A DNA stretch of 14,933 bases, taken from Methanocorpusculum sp. UBA424. Its GTDB lineage: Archaea; Halobacteriota; Methanomicrobia; Methanomicrobiales; Methanocorpusculaceae. Numbering within the stretch: the first letter of the stretch is position 1; the number at the start of each line of letters is the position of its first letter. Position numbers and translations under genes: made by a program. Below are positions 8,056 through 14,821 of this stretch, piece after piece. Where the stretch lies: positions 26,520 through 41,452 of the forward strand of contig DAHC01000001.1 of NCBI GenBank assembly GCA_002498375.1. Reading direction: 5' to 3'. The notes beneath the pieces are model-generated. The model saw nothing but the letters and a program-made list of their open reading frames with translations. It had not been told where the DNA came from and ran no database searches.

Positions 8056-8753
8056 TGTTTCTTTCACGTGCAGTTCCGCGTCAGGATGTCTGGAGTAATC
8101 CGGAGATGCTTGACCTGTTTGAAAGCTCATATGCTATTCATCAGGCAGTGTGGGGATTTTTCATAGGAGATCCTGATAAGGAGCGTGATTTTCTCTATCG
8201 CTATGATTCTAAAAACGGTGAGCCGGTTGTATATATCGTTTCAAAGACGAAGCCGGTTAGTCAGAGGGGAGTGTGGATCGTTGATTCAAAGGAGTATGCA
8301 CCTGTTCTTTCCAAGGGTGATATTCTCGGGTTTTCGGTCCGGGTGAATCCTGTTATTACACGGAGTTTTACGAATGAGAAAACGGGGAAATCTGTGCATA
8401 AGCGGCATGATGTGGTGATGGATTATAAGACGAAGTGCCGTGAGGATGGTAAGCCATTTTCCTATGAGGCTGCGATGTCCGAGGCGGGGACACAGTGGCT
8501 TGTTTCCCGTTCGGAAAAACACGGATTTTCAGTTCATGTTTCAAGTTTAGTTGTTGAGCAGTATGAACGCCGGGTGTTTGCAAAACCTACTGAATCCGGT
8601 AAAAAGAAGGAGGCGGTAATCGCAACGATGGATCTGACAGGGGTTCTGGAAGTGACTGATTCCGAGAAATTTTTGGAGATATTGTATTCAGGAATCGGTC
8701 CTGCGAAAGGATTCGGTTGCGGATTAATGCTAGTAAAGCGTATGCAGGGGTGA
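8055..8753 (+). CDS. cas6e: Cas6e (Cse3/CasE), pre-crRNA endoribonuclease
   Basis: From the ATG at 8055 the protein has 232 aa and begins MFLSRAVPR, as Cse3 proteins do. An in-frame ATG at 7998 would add 19 residues from inside cas5e and is unlikely. The motif YAIHQAVW (26-33) places Y26 and H29 at the positions of the catalytic Tyr and His of T. thermophilus Cse3. The C-terminal GIGPAKGFGCGLMLVKR is the conserved glycine-rich RNA-binding loop. It should cut each repeat at the 3' base of the CCCTAC/GTGGGG stem and remain bound to the hairpin as a Cascade subunit. cas1 starts 4 nt after its stop. Confidence 0.95.
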   Translation: MFLSRAVPRQDVWSNPEMLDLFESSYAIHQAVWGFFIGDPDKERDFLYRYDSKNGEPVVYIVSKTKPVSQRGVWIVDSKEYAPVLSKGDILGFSVRVNPVITRSFTNEKTGKSVHKRHDVVMDYKTKCREDGKPFSYEAAMSEAGTQWLVSRSEKHGFSVHVSSLVVEQYERRVFAKPTESGKKKEAVIATMDLTGVLEVTDSEKFLEILYSGIGPAKGFGCGLMLVKRMQG

Positions 8754-8757
8754 GTCA

Positions 8758-9660
8758 ATGGCTTTACCCCATATTCCCCTTCCTTTGACAATGAAGGAGA
8801 GGAGTTCTATGATATTTTTGGAGTACGGGCTGATTGATGTTATCGACGGGGCGTTTGTTCTTGTAGATGTCAATGGTATTCGAACCCAGATTCCTGTGGG
8901 AGGAGTTGCCTGTATTATGCTGGAACCGGGAACCAGAGTGTCTCATGCAGCGGTAAAACTTGCGGCACAAGTTGGCTGTCTTCTCGTCTGGATCGGGGAG
9001 GGAGGGGTCAGATTATATTCTGTGGGTCATCCCGGCGGTTATCGGTCAGACCGGTTATTGTTTCAGGCAGCTCTTGCACTTGATTCAGCCGCCCGTTTGA
9101 AGGTTGCCCGAAAAATGTATGAATTCAGGTTTCAGGAAGTGATTCCTGAGGAGTATTCTCTGGAACAACTGAAAGGACATGAAGGGGCGAGGGTAAAGAA
9201 ATTATATTACTGGTATGCAGAGATGTATGGAATTACATGGAAAGGAAGAAATTATGATCCAAAGAGTTGGAAGTCTGCGGATGTCCCAAACAGGTGTCTA
9301 AGTGCGGGAACATCCTGTCTGTATGGTGTGTGTGAGGCGGCTATTCTTGCGGCGGGATATTCTCCAGCAATTGGATTTGTTCACTATGGGAAGCCTTTGT
9401 CTTTTGTGTATGATATTGCGGATCTGTTTAAGTTTGAGACGGTGGTTCCGGCAGCCTTTCAGACTGCAGCAGAACACCCAGCTGATGCGGAGCGTGAGGT
9501 GAGATATGCCTGTCGGGATATGTTTCGAAAAACCCATCTTCTGGAGAAGGTAATCCCACTGATTAATGATATGCTGCAGGCTGGTGAGCGTGATATCCCG
9601 GATGTTCCGGATGATGCGGTCATTCCGCCATTGGATGGGGGTGAACGGTGCCAGATCTGA
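8758..9660 (+). CDS. cas1e: Cas1 integrase of type I-E
   Basis: The 300-aa protein is strikingly similar to E. coli Cas1 throughout, including MIFLEYGLIDVIDGAF, RTQIPVGGVACIMLEPGTR and PAIGFVHYGKPLSFVYDIAD. Metal-binding active-site residues are intact: E142 (GHEGAR), H209 (FVHYGK), D219 and D222 (YDIAD), matching E141, H208, D218 and D221 in E. coli. With Cas2 it captures prespacers and inserts them at the leader-repeat junction. ATG at 8758 follows GGGGTGA closely and retains the LPHIPLPLTMKERSSM leader found in E. coli. A later ATG at 8809, with GGAGAGGAG before it, would cut this off. The high similarity to bacterial Cas1 fits horizontal transfer of I-E into archaea. Confidence 0.97.
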   Translation: MALPHIPLPLTMKERSSMIFLEYGLIDVIDGAFVLVDVNGIRTQIPVGGVACIMLEPGTRVSHAAVKLAAQVGCLLVWIGEGGVRLYSVGHPGGYRSDRLLFQAALALDSAARLKVARKMYEFRFQEVIPEEYSLEQLKGHEGARVKKLYYWYAEMYGITWKGRNYDPKSWKSADVPNRCLSAGTSCLYGVCEAAILAAGYSPAIGFVHYGKPLSFVYDIADLFKFETVVPAAFQTAAEHPADAEREVRYACRDMFRKTHLLEKVIPLINDMLQAGERDIPDVPDDAVIPPLDGGERCQI

Positions 9661-9959
9661 TGGTGGTCATAACAGAGGATGTTCCCCCGTCTCTCAGAGG
9701 GAGACTTTCATTGTGGTTAGTTGAAGTCCGCTCAGGCGTATATGTGGGGATGTATTCGGTGAAGGTGAGGGAGTATATCTGGGAAAATATTGAGAAAGGA
9801 CTGAAAAAATGCAGGGGAAATGTGCTTATGGTCTGGAAGGATGTAAATGACGCGGGATATAGTGTGAGAACCTGTGGGAAGTCTGCGTGGAAGCCGGTTG
9901 ATTTTGACGGCGTTACGTTAATGAGTTATCTGGGCAATAATAATGATATACATGAGTGA
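9648..9959 (+). CDS. cas2e: Cas2 of type I-E (CasD2/Cas2e subfamily)
   Basis: The 103-aa protein shows the Cas2e signature VVITEDVPPSLRGRLSLWLVE, then VRSGVYVGMYS and VREYIWENI (E. coli: VVVTENVPPRLRGRLAIWLLE). It bridges two Cas1 dimers in the adaptation complex. GTG at 9648 overlaps cas1 by 13 nt and lies just after GGGGGTGA. The alternative ATG at 9660, on the last base of the cas1 stop, would remove four residues and is also compatible with the family, so the start is not settled. It ends the operon, 88 nt before the first repeat. The C-terminal NNNDIHE tail extends beyond the usual E. coli length. Confidence 0.95.
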   Translation: MPDLMVVITEDVPPSLRGRLSLWLVEVRSGVYVGMYSVKVREYIWENIEKGLKKCRGNVLMVWKDVNDAGYSVRTCGKSAWKPVDFDGVTLMSYLGNNNDIHE

Positions 9960-10047
9960 GAATTTTTCTCCACATGGCATACAAGGGAAACCCGTGAGAT
10001 TATCTCCGAGGTTCGTGTATGCTGTGTGACAGCATGTAGCATGTAGT
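9960..10047 (+). promoter_or_regulatory. CRISPR leader with perfect palindrome and heptamer repeats
   Basis: The leader is identified by its place between cas2 and repeat 1, at the end away from the variant terminal repeat. It contains a perfect inverted repeat, ATGCTGT-GTG-ACAGCAT (10019-10035), ending 12 nt before repeat 1. It overlaps direct heptamers GCATGTA (10032-10038) and GCATGTA (10039-10045), and then GTATGTT (10046-10052), which runs into the repeat itself. Array transcription and Cas1-Cas2 docking should occur here. No confident TATA box is visible; GATTAT near 9998 is a weak candidate. Confidence 0.7.
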
Positions 10048-11113
10048 ATGTTCCCTACACACGTGGGGATGAACCGCACTACAGCGCGTTTTATGGCGGC
10101 TGTCGTATATGTTCCCTACACACGTGGGGATGAACCGGCATTGTTGATCTTGAATCTGGAACTGATTTCATGTTCCCTACACACGTGGGGATGAACCGTC
10201 GTATTTATCCAGCCACCTCCGCACGGTTTCATGTTCCCTACACACGTGGGGATGAACCGAATCTGAAATCGCTGACATACACGCCGTCATAATGTTCCCT
10301 ACACACGTGGGGATGAACCGATCGTTGGCGGGGTTGTTGCCGGGTCTGTCGTATGTTCCCTACACACGTGGGGATGAACCGATGGAACGCCAGAATATTT
10401 ATCAGGAACAGACATGTTCCCTACACACGTGGGGATGAACCGAAGATGAATTTACCGATTATGATTTAGAAGACATGTTCCCTACACACGTGGGGATGAA
10501 CCGTAAATGCCCGAGCTAACCGCAACGCGGCTAGTATGTTCCCTACACACGTGGGGATGAACCGGATGGAGCAAATACACCGAACGCAGTCCCATGATGT
10601 TCCCTACACACGTGGGGATGAACCGCATACGAATCTAACAACCTCGATACACTGGTCATGTTCCCTACACACGTGGGGATGAACCGTCATATCACACATA
10701 ACCTGCAAACTCGCGGCGATGTTCCCTACACACGTGGGGATGAACCGGTATGGGTCGGCGTAACTAAAGGTGTTGTCAGATGTTCCCTACACACGTGGGG
10801 ATGAACCGTAACTACCTATGATTTCGTAGTTGGTTCCGTCATGTTCCCTACACACGTGGGGATGAACCGTCAGATGGGTCTAACTGGGGAGTGGTCTAAA
10901 AATGTTCCCTACACACGTGGGGATGAACCGGCCACGGGATCCATTTGGCACTATCACAACTCATGTTCCCTACACACGTGGGGATGAACCGGGCAAATGA
11001 CTTCGGTTGACATATGTATTAATATGTTCCCTACACACGTGGGGATGAACCGTGCATACTATCTCTGCGATTATTGGTCTCCGCATGTTCCCTACACACG
11101 TGGGGATGAACCA
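10048..11113 (+). CRISPR. Type I-E CRISPR array, 18 repeats, 17 spacers
   Basis: Units recur exactly every 61 nt, with repeat starts at 10048, 10109, 10170 and so on to 11085. Each is a 29-nt repeat and a 32-nt spacer. Bases 1-28 are identical in all 18 copies. Base 29 is G in 17 copies and A in the last, so the strict repeat is probably 28 nt plus a PAM-derived G. The repeat aligns over its full length with the E. coli I-E repeat: a stem CCCTAC / GTGGGG (five Watson-Crick pairs and one T-G pair) around an ACAC loop, and a 3' handle ATGAACCG. The array is transcribed left to right from the leader. No spacer is duplicated, and none was seen to match this window by eye. Confidence 0.99.
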
Positions 11114-11176
11114 ACCGCAAAAACCCGATATGCAAGCCCATAGAGCAAAAATAAAGGGATCATCGTTTGGATCCCG
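11114..11176. terminator. Convergent terminator-like hairpin between array and integrase
   Basis: A hairpin GGGATC-N8-GATCCC (11156-11175) overlaps the integrase stop codon. On the plus strand it is followed by GATTTTA, and on the minus strand by a T-rich run (complement of about 11147-11155). It could end both the array transcript and the integrase transcript. The gap between the array and the integrase stop is only 46 nt. Confidence 0.35.
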
Positions 11177-12596
11177 ATTTTAGGCCCGCGGCAATAAGCA
11201 CGTTCGAAACCGTGTTTCTCTGTACGCCGACGATTTTCACTATCGTACGTTCCGACGTTTTAGCCTTGTACAGTTCGATGATTCGATCCCGTTTTTCTGG
11301 AGTTATCGGGGAATTGTTCGCGTGGGGATTTATCGCTTTGTCCTCCTCTTTTGGGCTGGGAGTCTTTGATCCCTTAGGGGTCACGTTCGGATCCGGCGCG
11401 TCCAATGACGATAAAGGCAGGGCCGCCCGGAAAACATCAACTACTTTGGAGTATGCCGCCGCTCCCATAGCTAATTTAGGCGCGTAATTTGAGAGTAACA
11501 CATCCTCTTCGCTGACTCTTCCCTGAATGATATTAATATCCTCGGGCCGTAATTTTTGGCCGTATGAATCGGAATACTGTAGTAGAACCGCGGCCCCCCA
11601 TTTCCTAATACTGTTTGCATTACAGGCGCAAACTTCTTTATCTCCCGTGTCGGTGATGCGTTCGAATTTTGTTAAATCGTTTAAATCCTTCATTATCCTA
11701 TCATAGGGGGTTACCGGGGTGTAATTCCTGACGAGCTCTTCACACTCTGGGGGGAACATGTAAAAGAACGCGGCTTTTTTGCCGATCGTCATTTTACGAG
11801 CGTCCAATCCGATCACAGTCTGTTTAATACCTTTGGCCGGGTCCTCTTTGAGGATAGCTACCTTTCTAGGGTATCTATCACCGTTATCATCCGTACCGGC
11901 CAATAGCTTATACAACTGGGATGCACGCGCACCGGAGTATGCCATAAGCATGTAAAATACCCGGGTATCAAGAGGCAATTTGTATAAGGCGGCCGTAACC
12001 CCTGATGTATCAAGATCGTAATACCGGCCGGACATTGCCGTTTCCGGGTCTTTGATCCCGCCGAAGGGATAACCGTTTTTGTTCCACTCTGATATAGGGT
12101 ATCCGTTGAAAGTGACCAATCCTAACACATCCACGCACCAATGGAAAAATTTTCCCATAGCGTTGTGTCCCATCTGGGAGGGATAATTCCCGTTGTTTAT
12201 CTCGTCATAGTTTGCCCTATCATCCGGGGCATAGACCGGGGCCAACTTCTTAAGCTCACGGTCGTAAGCAGTCCGGCGACCATTCCGCCCGCCGTGTATG
12301 CCTTTCTTTTCCAGATACTCTAAGAACGACTTTCTAACCCGTTCATCTTTGTAGTATGTCGGGATATCTACACCCGGATATCCGGCTATAACAAAGTCTA
12401 AACCCACATCGCGCCGGCCCGGGGGGAGGGTAAGGCCATAGCCTTCTAGTTCCTCAACTGGGATTTTAGCTAGGGGCATATCCAGATAGGACACTCCATC
12501 TAAACCCGGGATGATAGGTTTCTCTTTAATCCGCGGGGGGGTTAAAATTTTTGGATCTTCTTTTTCAGATAAACCCGTATCGGGCTCATTTTTCAA
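11160..12596 (-). CDS. Archaeal tyrosine recombinase/integrase with C-terminal HTH
   Basis: The 478-aa protein has a catalytic domain in about residues 200-395. Box I is SGARASQLYKL with R224; a beta-hairpin Lys candidate is K273/K274 (TIGKKAAFF). Box II is SIRKWGAA with R331, then QGR (R360), and the likely nucleophile is Y371 in LSNYAPK, as in SSV-type archaeal integrases. A linker rich in Pro and Lys leads to a C-terminal helix-turn-helix (about 432-471, KRDRIIELY to VQRNTVSNVLIAAG). It should recombine an element's attP with a tRNA gene. The start is TTG at 12596; the frame stays open upstream into the tRNA remnant, up to a stop at about 12639-12641, with no better start, and no ribosome site is seen. 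It converges on the CRISPR array. The family is clear; the exact active-site residues are inferred. Confidence 0.85.
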   Translation of the reverse strand: MKNEPDTGLSEKEDPKILTPPRIKEKPIIPGLDGVSYLDMPLAKIPVEELEGYGLTLPPGRRDVGLDFVIAGYPGVDIPTYYKDERVRKSFLEYLEKKGIHGGRNGRRTAYDRELKKLAPVYAPDDRANYDEINNGNYPSQMGHNAMGKFFHWCVDVLGLVTFNGYPISEWNKNGYPFGGIKDPETAMSGRYYDLDTSGVTAALYKLPLDTRVFYMLMAYSGARASQLYKLLAGTDDNGDRYPRKVAILKEDPAKGIKQTVIGLDARKMTIGKKAAFFYMFPPECEELVRNYTPVTPYDRIMKDLNDLTKFERITDTGDKEVCACNANSIRKWGAAVLLQYSDSYGQKLRPEDINIIQGRVSEEDVLLSNYAPKLAMGAAAYSKVVDVFRAALPLSSLDAPDPNVTPKGSKTPSPKEEDKAINPHANNSPITPEKRDRIIELYKAKTSERTIVKIVGVQRNTVSNVLIAAGLKSGSKR

Positions 12597-12610
12597 ATTG
12601 GGGTCAAACG

Positions 12611-12657
12611 CTTCCTTGGTAAGGACGAGGTCGCGAGTTCAACTCTCGCCTGAGGCT
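12611..12657 (+). other. 3' fragment of tRNA-Thr(GGT): attachment-site scar
   Basis: This reads as the anticodon arm to the 3' end of a tRNA. The anticodon loop TTGGTAA (12616-12622) has GGT at 34-36. Variable bases AGGTC follow, then T-stem GCGAG / CTCGC around TTCAACT (12633-12649), acceptor strand CTGAGGC (12650-12656) and a U discriminator, as in archaeal tRNA-Thr. No CCA is encoded. The matching 5' half (GCCTCAG acceptor strand and D-arm) is absent upstream, where the integrase gene begins. The anticodon stem is imperfect (CTTCC against GGACG); the intact gene probably has CGTCC. This places the left limit of shared sequence near 12613. This is what the distal end of an element integrated into tRNA-Thr looks like. 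A T-rich run (12657-12669) follows as terminator. Confidence 0.75.
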
Positions 12658-12669
12658 CTTTTCTTTTTC

Positions 12670-13175
12670 TGAAATTAGTATTGATGTGATCGTATCAATC
12701 CAAAGAGTTTCAGGACATTTTTTTACATTCGTTTTTGAATAGGATTTACGCGGTGTGCCGACTTGCCGAAATGAGACCGTAGTTGTCAAATGGGTCGTCA
12801 AGTGTTTCCTGGCTTATTTTTGGAATCGGAGTACTAATTTAGGTTTAATTTAGGTATTTGACTATTTTACCAACTTGACGAAGATGTGAAAAGAGGAGAC
12901 GAAAGAGGGGAGGTCGGATGGTCAGGTATCTCGACAGAGGGACTCTGCGGGCCTTTCTCTCTCTTTTGGGTAAAATAGTAAAATATAATAAAATAAAATA
13001 ATTATAATTATAATATACGTTATTTTTAGATTTAAAGGAAGAATTGGGCTTATTCTTGTTGTCAAACGAATCGACAAGTAGCTGACAAGTTGACAAGTAC
13101 GCTTGCGTGATGCCGTCACTTTTCCCGCATCCCTTTTATCCCCACGAAAAGAACATCTATCAAAGTGAACCCGCC
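12670..13175. other. AT-rich non-coding stretch with repeated ACTTGNCGA motif
   Basis: No credible gene is seen; open frames here are short and lack family-like sequence. The word ACTTGNCGA occurs four times in alternating orientation: 12761-12769 (plus), 12795-12803 (minus), 12873-12881 (plus) and 13071-13079 (minus). Two further GACAAGT copies lie at 13084-13090 and 13092-13098. About 12970-13035 is a nearly pure A/T tract. The motif cluster may be a binding site array for a recombinase or regulator. Confidence 0.4.
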
Positions 13176-14105
13176 ATGATCCTCAACACCGGCAGCAGAA
13201 CAGACATCCCCGCTTTTTTCAGCGAATGGTTCTTCAACCGGATCCGCGAAGGATATGTTCTTGTTCGAAACCCGTATTATCCTCGTAAAGTTACGAAGTA
13301 TCTGCTCGATCCGGACATTGTGGACTGTATCAACTTCTGCACCAAAGATCCTGAGCCGATGCTTCCGAAAATCCACGAACTGGACGGATTCGGTCAGTTC
13401 TGGTATGTCACCATAACCCCGTACGGAAAAGAGATCGAACCAAACGTCCCTTCGGTCGAACGAGTGATCAGCTCATTTCAGAATCTTTCAGACCATGTCG
13501 GACTCAGCCGGATCGGCTGGCGGTATGACCCGATTTTTCTGACAGAAACATATTCTCTCGAGAATCACATCGCTTCGTTTGAAAAAATGGCCGCAGAACT
13601 TGCCGGATACACCGACGTCTGCGTCATCAGCTTTCTTGACCTCTATGAAAAAACCAGACGGAACTTCCCTGCCGGAAAAGAAGTGGAACAAACGGACCGC
13701 CTCGCTCTTGGAAAAGCCTTCTGTGAAATCGGCCGTGAGTATGGAATAACGATAAAATCCTGTGCGGAAGGCGTCGAACTCGCACCCTTCGGCGTCGATT
13801 GTTCCGGCTGTCTCACCCGCGAAGTCCTGGAGCGTGCCGTCGGCCAAAAACTTCGGCACGATCCCGGCAGCACATCCACACGAAGTTCATGCTCCTGTCT
13901 GCTGAACTGCGACATCGGGGCCTACAACACCTGCGGACACGGATGTGTCTACTGTTATGCGAATTATGATTCAGACATCGTCCGGAAAAACAGATCGCTC
14001 CATGATCCTTCATCACCGTTTTTGATTGGAACATGGCGGGACGGCGATATCGTGACGAATGCCCGTCAGATTCGGTTACGCGACGGGCAGACTTCTCTTT
14101 TCTGA
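13176..14105 (+). CDS. DUF1848 family protein (radical-SAM-like, Cys-rich)
   Basis: From ATG at 13176 the protein has 309 aa and starts MILNTGSRTDIPAFFSEWF, the usual DUF1848 opening; a GTG at 13107 would add 23 unconserved residues. GYVLVRNPYYPRKV and FWYVTITPYG follow. The C-terminal part holds a Cys cluster: CSGCL, then CSCLLNC and CGHGCVYCYANYD, which suggests an iron-sulfur site; the last motif resembles radical-SAM-type CxxxCxYC arrangements. The catalytic role of the family is not known to me. The gene lies to the right of the tRNA scar, so it is likely chromosomal rather than part of the integrated DNA. A weak AGTGA ribosome site is 7 nt upstream. The C-terminus RLRDGQTSLF is complete. 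Confidence 0.85.
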   Translation: MILNTGSRTDIPAFFSEWFFNRIREGYVLVRNPYYPRKVTKYLLDPDIVDCINFCTKDPEPMLPKIHELDGFGQFWYVTITPYGKEIEPNVPSVERVISSFQNLSDHVGLSRIGWRYDPIFLTETYSLENHIASFEKMAAELAGYTDVCVISFLDLYEKTRRNFPAGKEVEQTDRLALGKAFCEIGREYGITIKSCAEGVELAPFGVDCSGCLTREVLERAVGQKLRHDPGSTSTRSSCSCLLNCDIGAYNTCGHGCVYCYANYDSDIVRKNRSLHDPSSPFLIGTWRDGDIVTNARQIRLRDGQTSLF

Positions 14106-14666
14106 ACGTCTCTCGAACAAGGTTGGTGTATAGTTACTGCATCAAAATGTTAAATGTGTTTTATTTGTGTGTATATTCGAGAATGGGAGAAAAAAGATCT
14201 GCTGATCTCCTGCAAAAACTGCAGCGGGAAAACACGGATGTTTCCTCTCAAAATGTATCTGCGTATTGCATAATCAATTTTGATTTGTGCGAATCATCTT
14301 TGAAAAAAAGGTGTTTTTACCATTGTGTCACACCAGATGCGTTTTCTGAAATGGGGTAAAACACAATGCGTGTTTAATTATGGGGGTGGTTGGGTTTATC
14401 CCCAGAATTTTCAGTAGAATTCATTCGCGATCGATTAGGCTGGTAGGCAATGGCATTTGAAAACTACCGGGCATGGTTACAATCGTATCTTTGGAATTCG
14501 AAGAGTTTGGATTGGTGGTGAACTCTCTCCTAAGTTGTATAGTGATATTGATATATAATATCTTTGAATAGTATTTATATATTATAATTATATGTTCAAA
14601 AATTTATTTTTGTTATATTTTAAATTAACGTAATATGTATTAATTATAAGTTATTTTGTATGGTTA
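14106..14666. other. Non-coding AT-rich region
   Basis: I see no convincing gene in these 560 nt. A small dyad CTGCA-N5-TGCAG lies near 14213-14227. About 14550-14660 is strongly A/T-rich with several TATA-like words. Weak open frames exist but show no family-like sequence or ribosome site. Confidence 0.4.
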
Positions 14667-14801
14667 ATGGTTGCACTATTATTTTCTTCTATATTAATTA
14701 CATCGGTTGTATTTTATACTGTAATTTCAATTTCTAAAATTGAAAATGTTGGTATTAATACTAATCGCCAATCTATAAATAAGAATACTCCCGTATATTA
14801 A
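14667..14801 (+). CDS. Possible 44-aa small membrane protein
   Basis: A short frame starts MVALLFSSILITSVVFYTV, one hydrophobic helix of about 20 residues, then a polar Asn/Lys-rich tail ending NKNTPVY. It has no ribosome site, but a TATA-like TTAATTATAA lies about 25 nt upstream, which would suit a leaderless transcript. In such AT-rich DNA a hydrophobic frame can arise by chance. I recognise no family. Confidence 0.2.
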   Translation: MVALLFSSILITSVVFYTVISISKIENVGINTNRQSINKNTPVY

Positions 14802-14821
14802 TGGTCGATATACTCTATCGA

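Noticed and set aside
12604..12801. A 65-aa minus-strand frame upstream of the integrase that might be a split integrase N-terminus.
   Set aside because: It runs across the tRNA fragment and does not look like an integrase N-terminus. The integrase is already of full length.
14184..14359. A possible 58-aa protein starting MGEKRSADLLQ.
   Set aside because: It lacks a ribosome site and family likeness, and the longer version of the frame begins inside the DUF1848 gene.
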